Assembly (NCBI GenBank): GCA_023238725.1
Contig: CM041551.1
Coordinates: forward strand, 8,855,759-8,919,758
DNA: 64,000 bases
Direction: 5' to 3'
DNA from: Scortum barcoo
Taxonomy: Eukaryota > Chordata > Actinopteri > Centrarchiformes > Terapontidae
This document shows, one piece after another, positions 36,798 to 46,864 of the stretch; the first letter of the stretch is position 1, and the number at the start of each line of letters is the position of its first letter. The notes below the pieces were generated by a model, which saw only the letters and a program-made list of their open reading frames with translations, was not told the origin of the DNA and did not search any database. The position numbers were made by a program, and so were the translations under genes.

Positions 36798-37340
36798 TCG
36801 TCATTCCCCTCAATTTAGCAGTTTTCACATTATATTTTAATAGTGTAATAATTGATCTAATCAGTGTATTTATTTATTTGTCACATACTGCAGAAGCTCT
36901 CCTTATTTTATTATTACTGAGAGTCATTCAAGATATTTCGATCAGCATTTCTGATGCTGTCAGTCCATTTCCTCCCCCTTAGTCCGGAGCATACAGGTGC
37001 TATTGTTCCCATCCACGGCGGCTTCGCAGGTCTCTAAGTGTTTGTGGATCTGAGTGATAATCAATAGAAATTGGCGTCGAACGGGGCTGCAGGCGGGGAG
37101 GTGTGTGCTGTGCGTTGGGGGCATCGCATGAGGGGCCCGTTTTGGCTGGGTGGGGGGGCTTTTCTTTTCTTTTTTTTCTTTCTTTTCTTTTCTTTTTTTT
37201 TATTCCTCTGTCCATATATGGAGGACACTCACTGGACGCGTGTCTATTAAAGAGGGATCAACAATGAAAAAGATAGAAGGACCAAAGGGCCAAGTGGGAG
37301 GAGGGCAGCAGGGCGAGGTGAGGCTGAATGGAAACAGCAG
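35940..37340. other. Non-coding stretch with (AAT)n and pyrimidine tract
   Basis: AT-rich DNA occupies 35960-36180. A G-rich block lies at about 36410-36520. (AAT)n occupies 36739-36796. A TTTTC-rich pyrimidine tract lies at 37158-37203. Confidence 0.55.
36739..36796. repeat. (AAT)n trinucleotide microsatellite
   Basis: About 18 AAT units with one GT interruption at about 36751. Confidence 0.96.
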
Positions 37341-37347
37341 TGGTATT

Positions 37348-37348
<1 letters not shown>

Positions 37349-37378
<30 letters not shown>
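37349..37378. repeat. (GT)n microsatellite
   Basis: A pure run of about 15 GT units. Confidence 0.97.
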
Positions 37379-37382
<4 letters not shown>

Positions 37383-37439
37383 TTACAGTGTTGATTTCCT
37401 CTCCCGCGCCACTGAAATGCGGGCAACGACGCCTGCCAA

Positions 37440-37800
37440 GTCACCCTTCTCCTCCTCTCTTGTTTCTCTCCTTCTTCCTTCTTCTTCTTCTTCTTCTTGC
37501 CTGCCACAACACTTGTTCTTGTTCTTCTTCGGGAGCAATATGCCCCCCCCCCACCCCCACCCTTTTTTGGCCCTGCCTGCATCAGGGTAAAGACTTTACA
37601 GTCAGGGGCCATCGATTGCTCTTATCAAATAAACAGAGTGGCACCGGCGGCTGCACGGACCCGACCCCAACCTTGCACCTCCACCCCATCCTCCTCCCCC
37701 CCGTCTCCTAATCTCAACCCCCCACCTTCCCACCACCCCACCGCCCTGCACCCAATTCCAATTCCACCCACCTCTTCCCCTGCTCGAGAGCCCTAGCAGC
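37440..37800. other. Pyrimidine-rich stretch
   Basis: CTT/CCT-rich DNA (CTT repeats at 37477-37498) is followed by C-rich, cytosine-run DNA at 37540-37790. The overlapping proline-rich frames (99-146 codons) follow from base composition. No gene is supported. Confidence 0.6.
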
Positions 37801-37889
37801 TGTGGTCCCATGTAAATTTTACATACATGATTGGTTACAGCACCTCCTTATTTTACCCCCCTTCTCTGTTTCTTACACCCCCTCCTTCA

Positions 37890-38235
37890 TATCATGTTGC
37901 ATATTAATACGCAGTTTATGCAATAGCTCATCTGACAGCGCGCACCGGCTCTCATGTCCATGCCTTCCCTGGGAATTTGCATACCTGATTATATAGTGCC
38001 TGAAGTGCTTGATTGTTGCCCGGGTAGGTTATGTGATGCTGAAATGTGATATTTGGTGAGGAGAGAGGGGAGTGGGTGCGTGGGGTGGGGTGGAGGGGTC
38101 GGGTTTGGGGGTGCTGAAACGGTTCCCCTTGACCCTTGAAATGCAACGTAATCCCGTGTGGCCAAGTTTGATTAGGGCATTTTTCCTGTCTAATTGTTGT
38201 CATCAGGACTCGCACTATCATTGTGCATCTGGAAG
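37890..38235. promoter_or_regulatory. Candidate conserved non-coding element
   Basis: The block contains GCATATTAATACGCAG (about 37899), an ATTTGCAT octamer (POU-type) at 37975-37982, GATTATATAG, and GTTTGATTAGGGCATT (about 38166) with TCTAATTGTTGTCATCAGG (about 38190). A G-rich insert (38064-38111) divides it in two. A hAT-type element is inserted directly at its right edge. Confidence 0.35.
38081..38111 (+). other. Potential G-quadruplex
   Basis: Plus-strand G-runs GGGG, GGGG, GGGG, GGG and GGGGG lie within about 31 bp with short loops. Confidence 0.55.
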
Positions 38236-38244
38236 CACTTTGAC

Positions 38245-38252
38245 ATCTAAGC
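38245..38252. repeat. Target-site duplication, left copy
   Basis: ATCTAAGC abuts the left end of the hAT-type element and pairs with ATCTAAGT at 38616-38623. Confidence 0.8.
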
Positions 38253-38615
38253 CAGCGGTCCTCAAAAAAGTGGGGTTTCAAGAATCCTCAAAGGTCCGCG
38301 AAGGCCACGCAGGGGGTCCTACCCCCCACCTCCCTCCCTCCCTCCTCCCCCGACAACACCAAGAATTGCTTAATTTCACTGGGATTTCATTAACCTGAAA
38401 TTATTCCAATTAGGGGACATGTGTCTGAACAAAGGTTTCACTTGTATCACCATTAGTCCAGCAGGTTTACAATGCAAGTCTGAATCAGTAACAACAACAA
38501 CAAAAAAAAGACCCATATTGGGAGTCCCAGGGACAAAATCCAATTAAACGGGGACCCTTGGCATAAGGTGTGTCCATTTGGGGGTCCTTGACATGAAAAT
38601 GTTGGAGAAGCCCTG
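38253..38615. mobile_element. Non-autonomous hAT-type transposon relic
   Basis: The element is 363 bp. It starts CAGCGGTCCTCAAAAAAG. Its right end, read as reverse complement, starts CAGGGCTTCTCCAACAT. Eleven of the first 17 positions of these inverted termini agree, and both match the CAGNGGTTCTCAA-type terminus of hAT elements. It is flanked by an 8-bp direct repeat, ATCTAAGC (38245-38252) and ATCTAAGT (38616-38623). Seven of 8 positions match, and 8 bp is the hAT target-site duplication length. The inner sequence (GGGGTCCTTGACATGAAAAT near the right end) fits the family. It has no transposase frame, so it depended on an autonomous relative. Confidence 0.85.
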
Positions 38616-38623
38616 ATCTAAGT
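38616..38623. repeat. Target-site duplication, right copy
   Basis: ATCTAAGT abuts the right end of the hAT-type element. It differs from the left copy at the last base only. Confidence 0.8.
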
Positions 38624-38674
38624 GACTGAGGCAAAGGGCTGCATTGACTGTCTTTGTTTCTTTTTCTCTTTGCC

Positions 38675-38679
<5 letters not shown>

Positions 38680-38715
<36 letters not shown>
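38680..38715. repeat. (CT)n microsatellite
   Basis: About 17 CT units. Further CT-rich sequence runs to about 38772. Confidence 0.97.
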
Positions 38716-38717
<2 letters not shown>

Positions 38718-38774
38718 ATTTCTTCCTCTTACTGTTTGTGTCTCTCTCTCTCCCCCTCTGTCTCTCTCTCTTTA

Positions 38775-40793
38775 AAAGGGAGCGGAAGAGTGGGCTGATA
38801 CCGGTCTCATGTTGCGTATGGATTTTCGTTTATATAATCGATTGAAATGTCCCAATACATCGATTTTGGGTTCAGTGTTTTACAAACAAGCGTTTATGGG
38901 TCTCGATTTTATGTTAGGGATGATTCCAGTGTGACACCGACGCGCAAAGAAGTCGGGAGTTGTTGATTTTTAAAGAAATGGTCTAAATGCAAACAAATAA
39001 ATATCTATTGTTTCACGTCTTTAAAAAAAAGATAAAAACTGACTCGGGATGGGGGAAAAGAAAAAAAAAAGAAGAAGGGGAGCGGGGTGAAAAAGACACA
39101 ATATTGTGCCACCTCTCTCCTTAATCAAATAAAGTGGTGTAAAAAAAACACACACACACGCGCGCACACACACACAAAAGCATTTCCTTCCCTCTGAATT
39201 TCTCCTTGAATTATATGCCATCACTAGTGTGTGTGATTGCGGAATATTAAATTAAAGTGGGATAAGTCCGCACCGAGGCGGGCTGCGTCCAATCCGCAAC
39301 TCATTTCCCCTGTTGTAGCACCGCATCACTGCGCTCCTCTCTTTTCAATGACAATGTGCCAAATCTGGGCATTTTGAAAACACTTTCCATATGCTATTAT
39401 CGGATCGCTACTGAGCAAGAGAAAGACAGAAAGGAAGAAAAACGGAATGTTTTATACCAAAGGTACCGAGAGTCTACATTTTTATTTATCTTCTCTTTCA
39501 ATGGCTTATTATACTTTATGCTTTTTTGGGGGGATTTGAAAGAGGTAAGAGGAGGAAAATTTGAAGTTTTTATAACGATTGCATATTTATGGACCGCTGC
39601 TGGATGGCTTTAGGGCTGAGTGTGAAAGCGTCGGGAGAGTTTATGTTGAGCATATATGGGCAGAAACTTAATGTTGTTTCCCTTTTTTTAACAACGTTTA
39701 TACTCTGTTATTGCTAAAGAGTCAATTGTTTTTTTGCCCACTTTCCCTGTGGAGTGTTCTGCCAGCAAACAAGTTGAAGAAACATTTTTTTTCTCCTAAG
39801 TTAATTTCGCTAGAATCAGAGAGATAGTTTTTGCCTATTTGATTTATTTGCAATTCATTGATTTTGCTGCCCTGCGCCTGAATTTCACGCAGGTGACAGC
39901 CTGCGAGTGACTTTACGTTTAGAGCATTTCTGTGCGTGAGATTTTATTTTATTGTGGAGAAAATGCAGTTTTAATTATTGCACATATTTTGAAGGACATA
40001 TTGTTTTTACGTGATTTTTTTTATTTGTCTTAATTATCCCGGGGTGAGTGGCAGAGTCTCACACTGGTGCCACGCGCTGAGAGAGTTGCACTTAACTTCT
40101 TATTGTCTCTTTTGTGGGCCTTTATTTAAGCTTGTTTGTGCGCCTGTTTGCTGGACGAGAGTTGGCCACTGGGTCACTGTGGCACTGTGGCAGGTTGCCG
40201 GTCAGAGCTGTGGGCTTTTGCGTTTTTTTTTTTGTGTGTGTGTGTGTGTCCTGGTGAGGCAGAGGGGTCAGCCATGCAACCCCATGAGGGCGCCGACGCA
40301 TAGGACAAACAAGGTGCGAGTCTGCACGCAGAAAACACTGACCAGGTGACTGCTGGTAGTAAACACCAGGACGGGCTGCAGAGCTGACACACTTTTTATT
40401 ATTATTATTTTTAAAAAATGACAACAGATAACATCAGTCCAGGTTTTCTGTTTGACTTAAGAGAACCTATTGATGGACCAACAATGGTTCCCATCCCCTG
40501 GCATCTCCCAGTGTGTTAAGCCTTTATGGTAATATCTTCGGACGATTCGGAGTTATTGATCAACTGAAGTGGCATAAGATCACTGTGAGTGCTCAACGCT
40601 GCCTTTCACAGATCAGCAGCCGCAGTAGAAAATAAAACAAGAACACGATCGCTGTTTGGTAATTACACTACAATTAGAAGAGTTTAATTTCAGCCATCCC
40701 GGCCTGTGTTTCTAGCGGTGCCACAGAGAAACGTCTTGGTAATTTATTTGCTTTAGAAGACACAAATACTGGCACAGACGCGCGCACACGCAC

Positions 40794-40831
<38 letters not shown>

Positions 40832-41285
40832 AGAGACAGACAGGCACACATACAGAGAGACACCAGCCCGGAGTTTACAGATAGAAATCTATAATTAATT
40901 GAGGATGTCGCTGATATGGAAATGGGGCGAAATATTAGTTAACGCGGTCTATTGTCACGCGGTCCTCCGGAGAAAGAGCATCGTCTGCGGGGAGAGAGGG
41001 AGGGTGGAGACCGGGGGGATTTACAAAACGCAGGAGGTTAAGATAAGCGGCAGCCTGTATCAGTTCACTAAATCCGCTTTGTACTTTCCCCCTTTTCCTC
41101 ACTGGAAACAAATAAAATAAGAAACGCAACTCCGCTGGAAATGTCAACAGCGCGCACAAATTGAATCAGCAGAAAGTGGATAATAAGTACATCCTCTCAC
41201 AGAAATGGAGATGCTCGTTTAGGAAAAAAAGAGAAAAAAAGAAAAATCACGGTGGTTTGTGTGTACAAAAGTCCTCCGTTTAGGT
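38775..41285. other. Non-coding stretch upstream of CpG-rich zone
   Basis: CpG frequency begins to rise here. GTCCAATCCGC (CCAAT box) lies at about 39279. CA/CG-alternating DNA lies at 39148-39177 and (CA)n(GA)n at 40797-40838. AT-rich stretches lie at 39640-40030. An 85-codon frame at 39356-39613 has no recognisable domain. No coding exon is supported. Confidence 0.5.
40797..40838. repeat. Compound (CA)n(GA)n microsatellite
   Basis: A CA run of about 15 units is followed by GAGAGAGACAGA. Confidence 0.96.
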
Positions 41286-41289
41286 GCAA

Positions 41290-41640
41290 ATGAGAAATAG
41301 GTCCACTCCACGCAGCTTTGGGAAGATCGACGCACGGCCCCGGTGGACTTTTTTTAATTTTTTGCGCGTCCGCCGCAGCAGCGGGCAGACTCGGTTCTCC
41401 AAGCCGTCTGCGAGCGACGCCTCCCAAGGCTGACAGGCTCGAAAAACCCCCCTGGAGGACAGGGAGGCAGCTGCAGCGGTAGCGGCAGCAGCAGGAGCCT
41501 TGGATCCGGGTGAAAAGTGACGCCTCTGTTCCTCACCTCGACCCACCCACCCCCCCTTTTGTCAGAGACCTCTCTAAACCCAGAATAAACAGCCTCGGGT
41601 CGGGTCGGGCTCGGATCTCTTGGCTTCTTAAGGATCCAGT
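41290..41640. promoter_or_regulatory. CpG-rich patch, possible alternative promoter
   Basis: About 25 CpG fall in 350 bp, with GC-rich blocks at 41360-41420 and 41465-41510 and a GGGTC tandem at about 41596-41610. A weak plus-strand donor (GG|GTGAAAAG) lies at 41509/41510. It may be an upstream 5' exon or a satellite island of the main CpG island 2 kb downstream. Overlapping frames on both strands have no recognisable domain. Confidence 0.45.
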
Positions 41641-43010
41641 TGGTGTGGGTGCAGTCCACTCAGTGTGGCTGCAAAGTAGACCTAGTAGTTCACTTGCCAG
41701 CAGCAGCCTTATCATCACATCCCAAGCCCCGGCTCATGCAGTTCAATTCACCCCCAGCTTCGATTTTTTCCATGAAGGCGAACAAGATCTCTTGATTTTC
41801 TCCCCGATTGAGACTGTGTAAAGTCTTCCTCTTGCCCAAAAGCCACTATTAAGGAACCGGGGGGGAAACACACAGTAAACGGTTTGCATTGAAGGGATAT
41901 AGGGCCAGCAGACCGATGCACTTTGTGAGGACACTAAATGTAAACGCCAGTGAATGGAGCTTTGAATAGAGAGGGGGATTTTTGTGTGACCCTGTATTGG
42001 ATCTGGAGTTTGGCTCTATTGAACCCACACGGGGCCTCAGCGGTCCCGAAAGGGCAGTGATGACTTTCCAACATGTGGTGGATTACTGTGATGCATCGTG
42101 GCTTTGATTTTGAAGCTCCAATGTTTATATGTACCATATTTGCAGCAGATCAGACACAGTCTCCTCACCCCGAGGAAAAAGGCGAGTGTATTATTAGAGA
42201 ATACAATATAAAAAACGGTGCATCCGTGTGCTGCGTAAATTACTCACACGTGAGAGTGTGAATGCGTTTTGAGCTTCTTCACAGAAAAGATGTTTCCTAT
42301 AAAATGTAGTCTACATTATGTGTAGGCCCGTTTTGATGCGCGGCAGAAGGCGGGTTGTGTGGTTTTGATTCTCCAACTCGTGTGTGTGTTTTCTTTCTTT
42401 TCTTTTCATGCACGTTAGTGATAACGTGTTATTTACAAAGTTCACATTTTTTATTCATTTCTGTTAATTATATCAAACCTCGCAGAAACTCACAAGTATT
42501 TTTAAAGTCTCAACATTTCACGGAGTCCGCAAAGACTCTTAATTTTTGCGCATCTCGGTAAAAAAAAAAAGGGTAATTCACCTGTAGTGTGATAATCAAT
42601 CAGATCGATCTGTGTGTCACACACAAATGAGCGATATGGCCAGAATAAAACAATAATCTTATATTTCTTCAATTGAGAATAAAGGGACACTGTGTTGGGG
42701 CAGTGCGCGCTTCATTGCAGAAAAAAACGCATCCGCAAAACTTGTTTTCAGACAAAAAATGTGACTTCTAAGTACTTGTAAGTAATTCTGAGTCCAGCCT
42801 GTTTGCTCTGCAGGAAGCGGTTGTCTATTGTTCTACATGTGATTTGGCCCTTAGAGAGAAACCATACAAAAGGATTTTTTTCCTCCTCTGCGCGCATAGA
42901 CCTCTGCGGCCGCCAGGGCTCCGTGTGCGCGTCATTTGCAATGTGGAGACTGTTGATCAACTCACTAATTACACTTCTCTCCTCTCCCTCCCTCTCCGTC
43001 TCTCTTTTGC
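41640..43010. other. Non-coding stretch between CpG-rich zones
   Basis: The stretch contains two adjacent palindromes at 42601-42625 and a GC-rich segment at 42887-42925 that includes GCGGCCGCCAGGGCTCC, which weakly resembles a CTCF core. No coding exon is supported. Confidence 0.5.
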
Positions 43011-43014
43011 TCCC

Positions 43015-43017
43015 TCC

Positions 43018-43068
<51 letters not shown>

Positions 43069-43098
43069 CTGCCCTCTCTCTCTCTCTGTGTCTCTCTA
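43015..43098. repeat. (CT)n microsatellite
   Basis: CT-rich tract with long pure runs. It lies just upstream of the CpG island. Confidence 0.96.
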
Positions 43099-43479
43099 CC
43101 CATTCCCAGAGTGCATATCGGGAAATAGACACACAAAGACATGCGCACTCAACTTAATCAGCCATTTTTTTAAACAGGGCTAAAACGATAATAATTAGCA
43201 GAATAAAGACATATCGGATTTTCATTTCCTTTCCTCCGTTTCCCGACCCCCGTCCACAAGAGAAACTGCGAGGCAGCCCGTCGACACGTCGTTTCACCGC
43301 CACCGGAACCAAAATAAGGGATAGCTCTCTAAACGCTTGACATTTGTGGTTTTACCCCCTTTTCCCAATATAAAGTTGGAGGATTATTGTAATTTTCCCT
43401 GTTTTTCCACGTTTTGATTGTCCAATTACGCAAGCCGCTGGATGTGACTGTTTTATACACCCAAGAGCAGAGAGAGAAG

Positions 43480-43509
43480 CGGAGGTGACGGCTTTGGAGG
43501 GGGAAGAAA
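43480..43509 (+). other. Possible short 5' non-coding exon ending at a GTAAGT donor
   Basis: The sequence GAAGAAA|GTAAGT has a near-consensus donor starting at 43510. A CCAAT box and a TATA-like TTTTATAC lie about 55 and 25 bp upstream of a plausible start. A matching acceptor exists at 44000. The start coordinate is only a guess from the motif spacing. It could be a chance donor. Confidence 0.25.
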
Positions 43510-43916
43510 GTAAGTTTTTTTTTTTTCTCCTTTCCACCTCTCCCTTTAACTTTTATTGAGTAGTTTGGGGTGTGTGTTAAATTTAGGGGTCGGGTATCGA
43601 TTATCTATCTCGCCGCTTTGGGTCTGTGACACCGGGGCTGTTTGGATAACAGGTGCTGGATGTTTTTTAAGTCCAGAATAAAGGCGGATATCGGGGGATG
43701 TTTGAGTGCAACTCCGGCGCTCCGGCTCCGGTGAAGCGAGCGGAGCTGACACGGAGGTCGGGGGCGTCCTTTACGCGTGCGTCCGCGGCGGGGATCGCGT
43801 CCCGGACCCCGCCTGGCTTCTTTTTCTTTTTCGCAAAGTTTACGCGGTCGTCGCCGGGGTTTGCGCCGGAGTGACCCACGTTGTTACGGGGGGACGACGA
43901 GGCGAGACGAGGGGTT

Positions 43917-43955
<39 letters not shown>

Positions 43956-43985
43956 TCTCTCTCTACCCCCCTCTCTCTCTCCTTT
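43917..43985. repeat. (CT)n tract inside the CpG island
   Basis: A CT tract of about 69 bp, with CCC interruptions, lies directly upstream of GGGCTTCTGCAG. It could serve as a polypyrimidine tract for the acceptor at 44000. Confidence 0.95.
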
Positions 43986-44192
43986 CGTGGGCTTCTGCAG
44001 CGCGGACGCGGTGCTGTCGCCTTTCCAGGAGTCCGATCCCCCCTCGGACATGTCCGCTCCGGAGCCCGTTTCCAGGGGGGTCCGGGCTCGCTGTTCTTCC
44101 CCCCTCTTCCTCACACTTCCAGACTCCTCATTCCAGCCGTCACATATTTCACTTGAGGAGGTGATCTGGATGCACTGCGCGGCGCCCAGAGC

Positions 44193-44194
<2 letters not shown>

Positions 44195-44230
<36 letters not shown>
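44195..44230. repeat. (GT)n microsatellite
   Basis: A pure run of about 18 GT units inside the CpG island. Confidence 0.97.
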
Positions 44231-44233
<3 letters not shown>

Positions 44234-44324
44234 AAATTTTTTTTTAATTTGTGAACACCATCGGGTTTCGTGCACCTTCCAGGCATTCACGGCCGGAGTG
44301 ACACGATCCCGACACGACCGACCC

Positions 44325-44368
44325 TCCCTCCTCCTCTCCTCCTCCTCTCCTCCTCTCCTCCTCTCCTT
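44325..44368. repeat. (CTCCTC)n pyrimidine repeat
   Basis: Repeated CCTCCTCTCCTC units form an all-pyrimidine tract of more than 40 bp. Confidence 0.9.
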
Positions 44369-45055
44369 CCGTGTTAAGCGCATTCTCTTTGAAACAGCCT
44401 GGGGTAAAAAAAGCCTTTCTTTCTATCGCCCACGGAGGCAAGGTGCATCCGCCGAGCGACCACCGTCCACACACATCTCTTCCTACCTGCCGCGCTCTTA
44501 AAGTAGTCCCACTCCACCGAGGCGTGGGTGGCTGCGTCGCCCGGGAAGGGAGCGCGATCGCCGGGCTGCTGACAGAGCGGCGAGTCCCTTCAGAGCCAAG
44601 CCAACTCCCGGGTCCCCTGTTTAATTTCTCTCTTTGGCACCGGCAGCATGTGTCCAAAAAACCCACACTCTTGTTGTTATTTACTGACACGAGCACGTTT
44701 TTAAATTCTTCTTTCCATCCATAGTGTGTTAAGTTTTTTTTTTTTAATTTTCATTTCCACCCTCGGTCCTTTTCATTCACGGCTCTGGGCTTCTAATTTC
44801 CTTCTATGAATTGTTCTTCTCTTAATTCCCACGATGAGACGCGGGTTGAAACATCTTCTTTAAGTTGTCGGTTATTGTTGTTGTGTATTAATTTAGATGG
44901 GGGAGGGGGGGGCAGAGCAGAGAGGGAAAGGGGGCTCTCAGGTATTTTTTGCGCTCTGGTGCCTTTTTTTTTTTTTTGGAGGTGTAGTAGACTTGGCTCG
45001 GATTGGGACGCGACAGTGACAGGGGGACATCGATCACTTTTGGAAGGAGAAAAAA

Positions 45056-45079
45056 CACACACACACACACACACACACA
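45056..45079. repeat. (CA)n microsatellite
   Basis: About 12 CA units. Confidence 0.96.
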
Positions 45080-45129
45080 GGCAGAAAAAACCCATCAGGG
45101 CCAAGAGGGCCAGTCAGTCTCCAACCCGG

Positions 45130-46185
45130 GTATGTAACGGTGTAGTGAGTGAGTGTGTGTGAGAGTGTGTGTGTGTGCGTGGAGAGACTGCATACGCTCC
45201 AGATGAGCGGTGTGTAGGGTAGGCGACCTTTTCACGGGACTGTCTCTGTTTATACACGCTTTCTCTGCCTCTTCTTTTTTTCTGCGTGGATTTCGGAACG
45301 TATTTATCCCCGAAAATAGAAGCTTTTTTCTTTAAAAAAAAAAAAAAAAAACATCATTCAAACGCGTTACACTTTAATAATTAGTTTGGATTTTTGGATG
45401 CCTACATGTTTTGTAAACGATTGCGAGCCTACTTTTGAATCAAAATGCGGGATTTTGTGTCGAATCTCAACCAGCAAATAAAGACCGTTATCACAGTCTT
45501 AAAAATATGAATGAATCAATTTTATAAAGCTTATTTTAATAATAATAATAATAATAATTATTATTATTGTTATTACATATGAAGACGCAGACAGATATTT
45601 AAATTAAAAACTCAATTTAGAAGAAACATTTCATTTCCATCTATCAATTAAATGAGAAATTAAATCGGATCAATTTTATAGATTGCTAAACTATGAACAC
45701 TATTTTTTTTTTTTGACAGGATGGATCTTCTCTCTAGTTAGACGATTTAATTGCATCTGCATAAAATCCATCATTTCATTCCAAAAATACAGCCTAGGCC
45801 TATAATAATAATAATATTAAAAAAATCCCCCTAAAAAGTGAAATTATGAGAGGAGATGATCCTGTCTAATTGCAGTGAATTTCATCAGTTAATGATGGTG
45901 TTGTCTCACTCTATCATAACAGAAACTCTGCGTTATTTTTTCCTTGTCTTGCAAATGAGCACATTTTTTTTTTTGAGAGGTTTATATTTGCAGAAGCCCG
46001 GGCCCCTTGTTTTTGTTTTTCTGTCCGGGATGTCTTAGCACTATCAAAGGCTGGGTGTATATATCTCTGCATGTTAGTTAAGCAGCTTGTAATGTTCATT
46101 TTTACCCGTAGCAGTAGAGGCATAAAAAAAAAAAAAAAAAACGTATAGTGTGAGAGATGGGCAGACAGCCCTGGGAGGACAATAG
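45130..46185. other. Non-coding stretch, start of inferred first intron
   Basis: GC falls abruptly after the donor at 45130. A-runs lie at 45334-45351 and 46125-46141. An AAT/ATT palindrome (45547-45568, 22 bp, perfect) lies within a trinucleotide run at about 45538-45570. Nothing else is recognised. Confidence 0.5.
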
Positions 46186-46189
46186 CTGT

Positions 46190-46245
46190 TGGCTTGAAAA
46201 TGCTTCTTGATTATTAAAAGCTAATGCATTTTCAGCATTGCAGCC
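46190..46245. promoter_or_regulatory. Candidate short conserved element
   Basis: TTGATTATTAAAAGCTAATG followed by CATTTTCAGCATTGCAGCC is repeat-free, with homeodomain-type cores. A G-rich block (46262-46360) follows. Confidence 0.25.
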
Positions 46246-46454
46246 TTCATTAAGGGTGCGGATGGAGGAAGAGGAGGTGGTGGGTGGGTGACTTGGGGGT
46301 GGGGGCGGGTTGCGAGAGGGATGAGAGGGTACTGGGAGGAGGAGAGGATGGGAGAGGGAGACAGGGGCTGAGTCTGTCCTATAACTCCTGGGCCCAAGAC
46401 ACATGCAGCTAGAAGATTGGCTCGGGCCTCTCCTAGGGGTCGACAATGTGTCAT

Positions 46455-46590
46455 TTCCACCCGGCTAGATTGCCCTCTGCCTATCTGATATTAATGTGCA
46501 AATCAATATTTCAGGGATTAAATTTCCCTTCTTCATTTTTTATGGTTTCTACCTCAATAAGTCTCCCGTCTAATAGAGGAGGCTGGATGA
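46455..46590. promoter_or_regulatory. Candidate conserved non-coding element
   Basis: This repeat-free block contains ATCTGATATTAATGTGC, AAATCAATATTTCAGGG and GTCTAATAGAGG. Confidence 0.3.
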
Positions 46591-46845
46591 TTTAGAAGCC
46601 TTTGCTGCAGAAAGAGAGAGGGGAGAGGGAAAGAAATAGAGAGGAGCTTTGCAACAAGGCTATCGCTGCATTTTAATGTTCTTCTTCGTGGATCCCCCAT
46701 AGGCCCTTAGTAAGGAGGGCTATATCGCTGCTTTACAGTGTAAAGACAGCCAATTTGGCTAAAAAGGCAGAAAGGGAAAATATGAGTCCGGTTGAATACT
46801 TAAGACGCTGTGGTAATCCGAGTAGCAGGTATTAGCGAAGGGGAG

Positions 46846-46860
46846 CCCCCCCCCCCCCCC
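46846..46860. repeat. C15 homopolymer
   Basis: Fifteen consecutive cytosines precede AAAGACACACAC. Long C-runs are uncommon and slippage-prone, so the length may be inaccurate. Confidence 0.95.
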
Positions 46861-46864
46861 AAAG

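Larger units (their letters stand above)
43230..44640 (+). promoter_or_regulatory. CpG-island promoter region (inferred)
   Basis: CpG density jumps here. By hand count there are about 33 CpG in 43709-43912, with clusters at 43245-43305, 44001-44080, 44280-44320 and 44440-44590. TTGATTGTCCAATTACG (CCAAT at 43422-43426) and TTTTATAC (43451-43458) precede the densest part and suit a start near 43480. Splice-like signals on the plus strand follow at 43509/43510 and 45129/45130, so I infer plus-strand transcription. Vertebrate CpG islands of this kind mark gene starts, very often those of developmental regulators. The gene itself is not identifiable, because no coding sequence is visible here. Confidence 0.6.
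44001..45129 (+). other. Possible 5' untranslated exon
   Basis: The left edge is an acceptor-like TTCTGCAG after a long pyrimidine tract, and the right edge is CCCGG|GTATGTAACG. The interior is GC- and CpG-rich to about 44640. It contains (GT)n (44195-44230), (CTC)n (44325-44368) and (CA)n (45056-45079), which are unusual inside an exon but tolerable in untranslated sequence. Frames through it (150-152 codons) are broken into low-complexity runs by these repeats. Transcription may instead start within it. Confidence 0.3.

Noticed and set aside
39356..39613. 85-codon plus-strand frame in CpG-rising DNA with a donor-like AAAGGTACCG near 39461
   Set aside because: No recognisable domain, and the donor is far from consensus.
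42907..42923. GCGGCCGCCAGGGCTCC as a CTCF site
   Set aside because: Only part of the core agrees; too weak to annotate as a feature.
43706..44235. Two 152-codon plus-strand frames in the CpG island
   Set aside because: Both run through (CT)n, and one through (GT)n as well, and have no recognisable domain. GC-rich 5' untranslated DNA readily leaves frames open.
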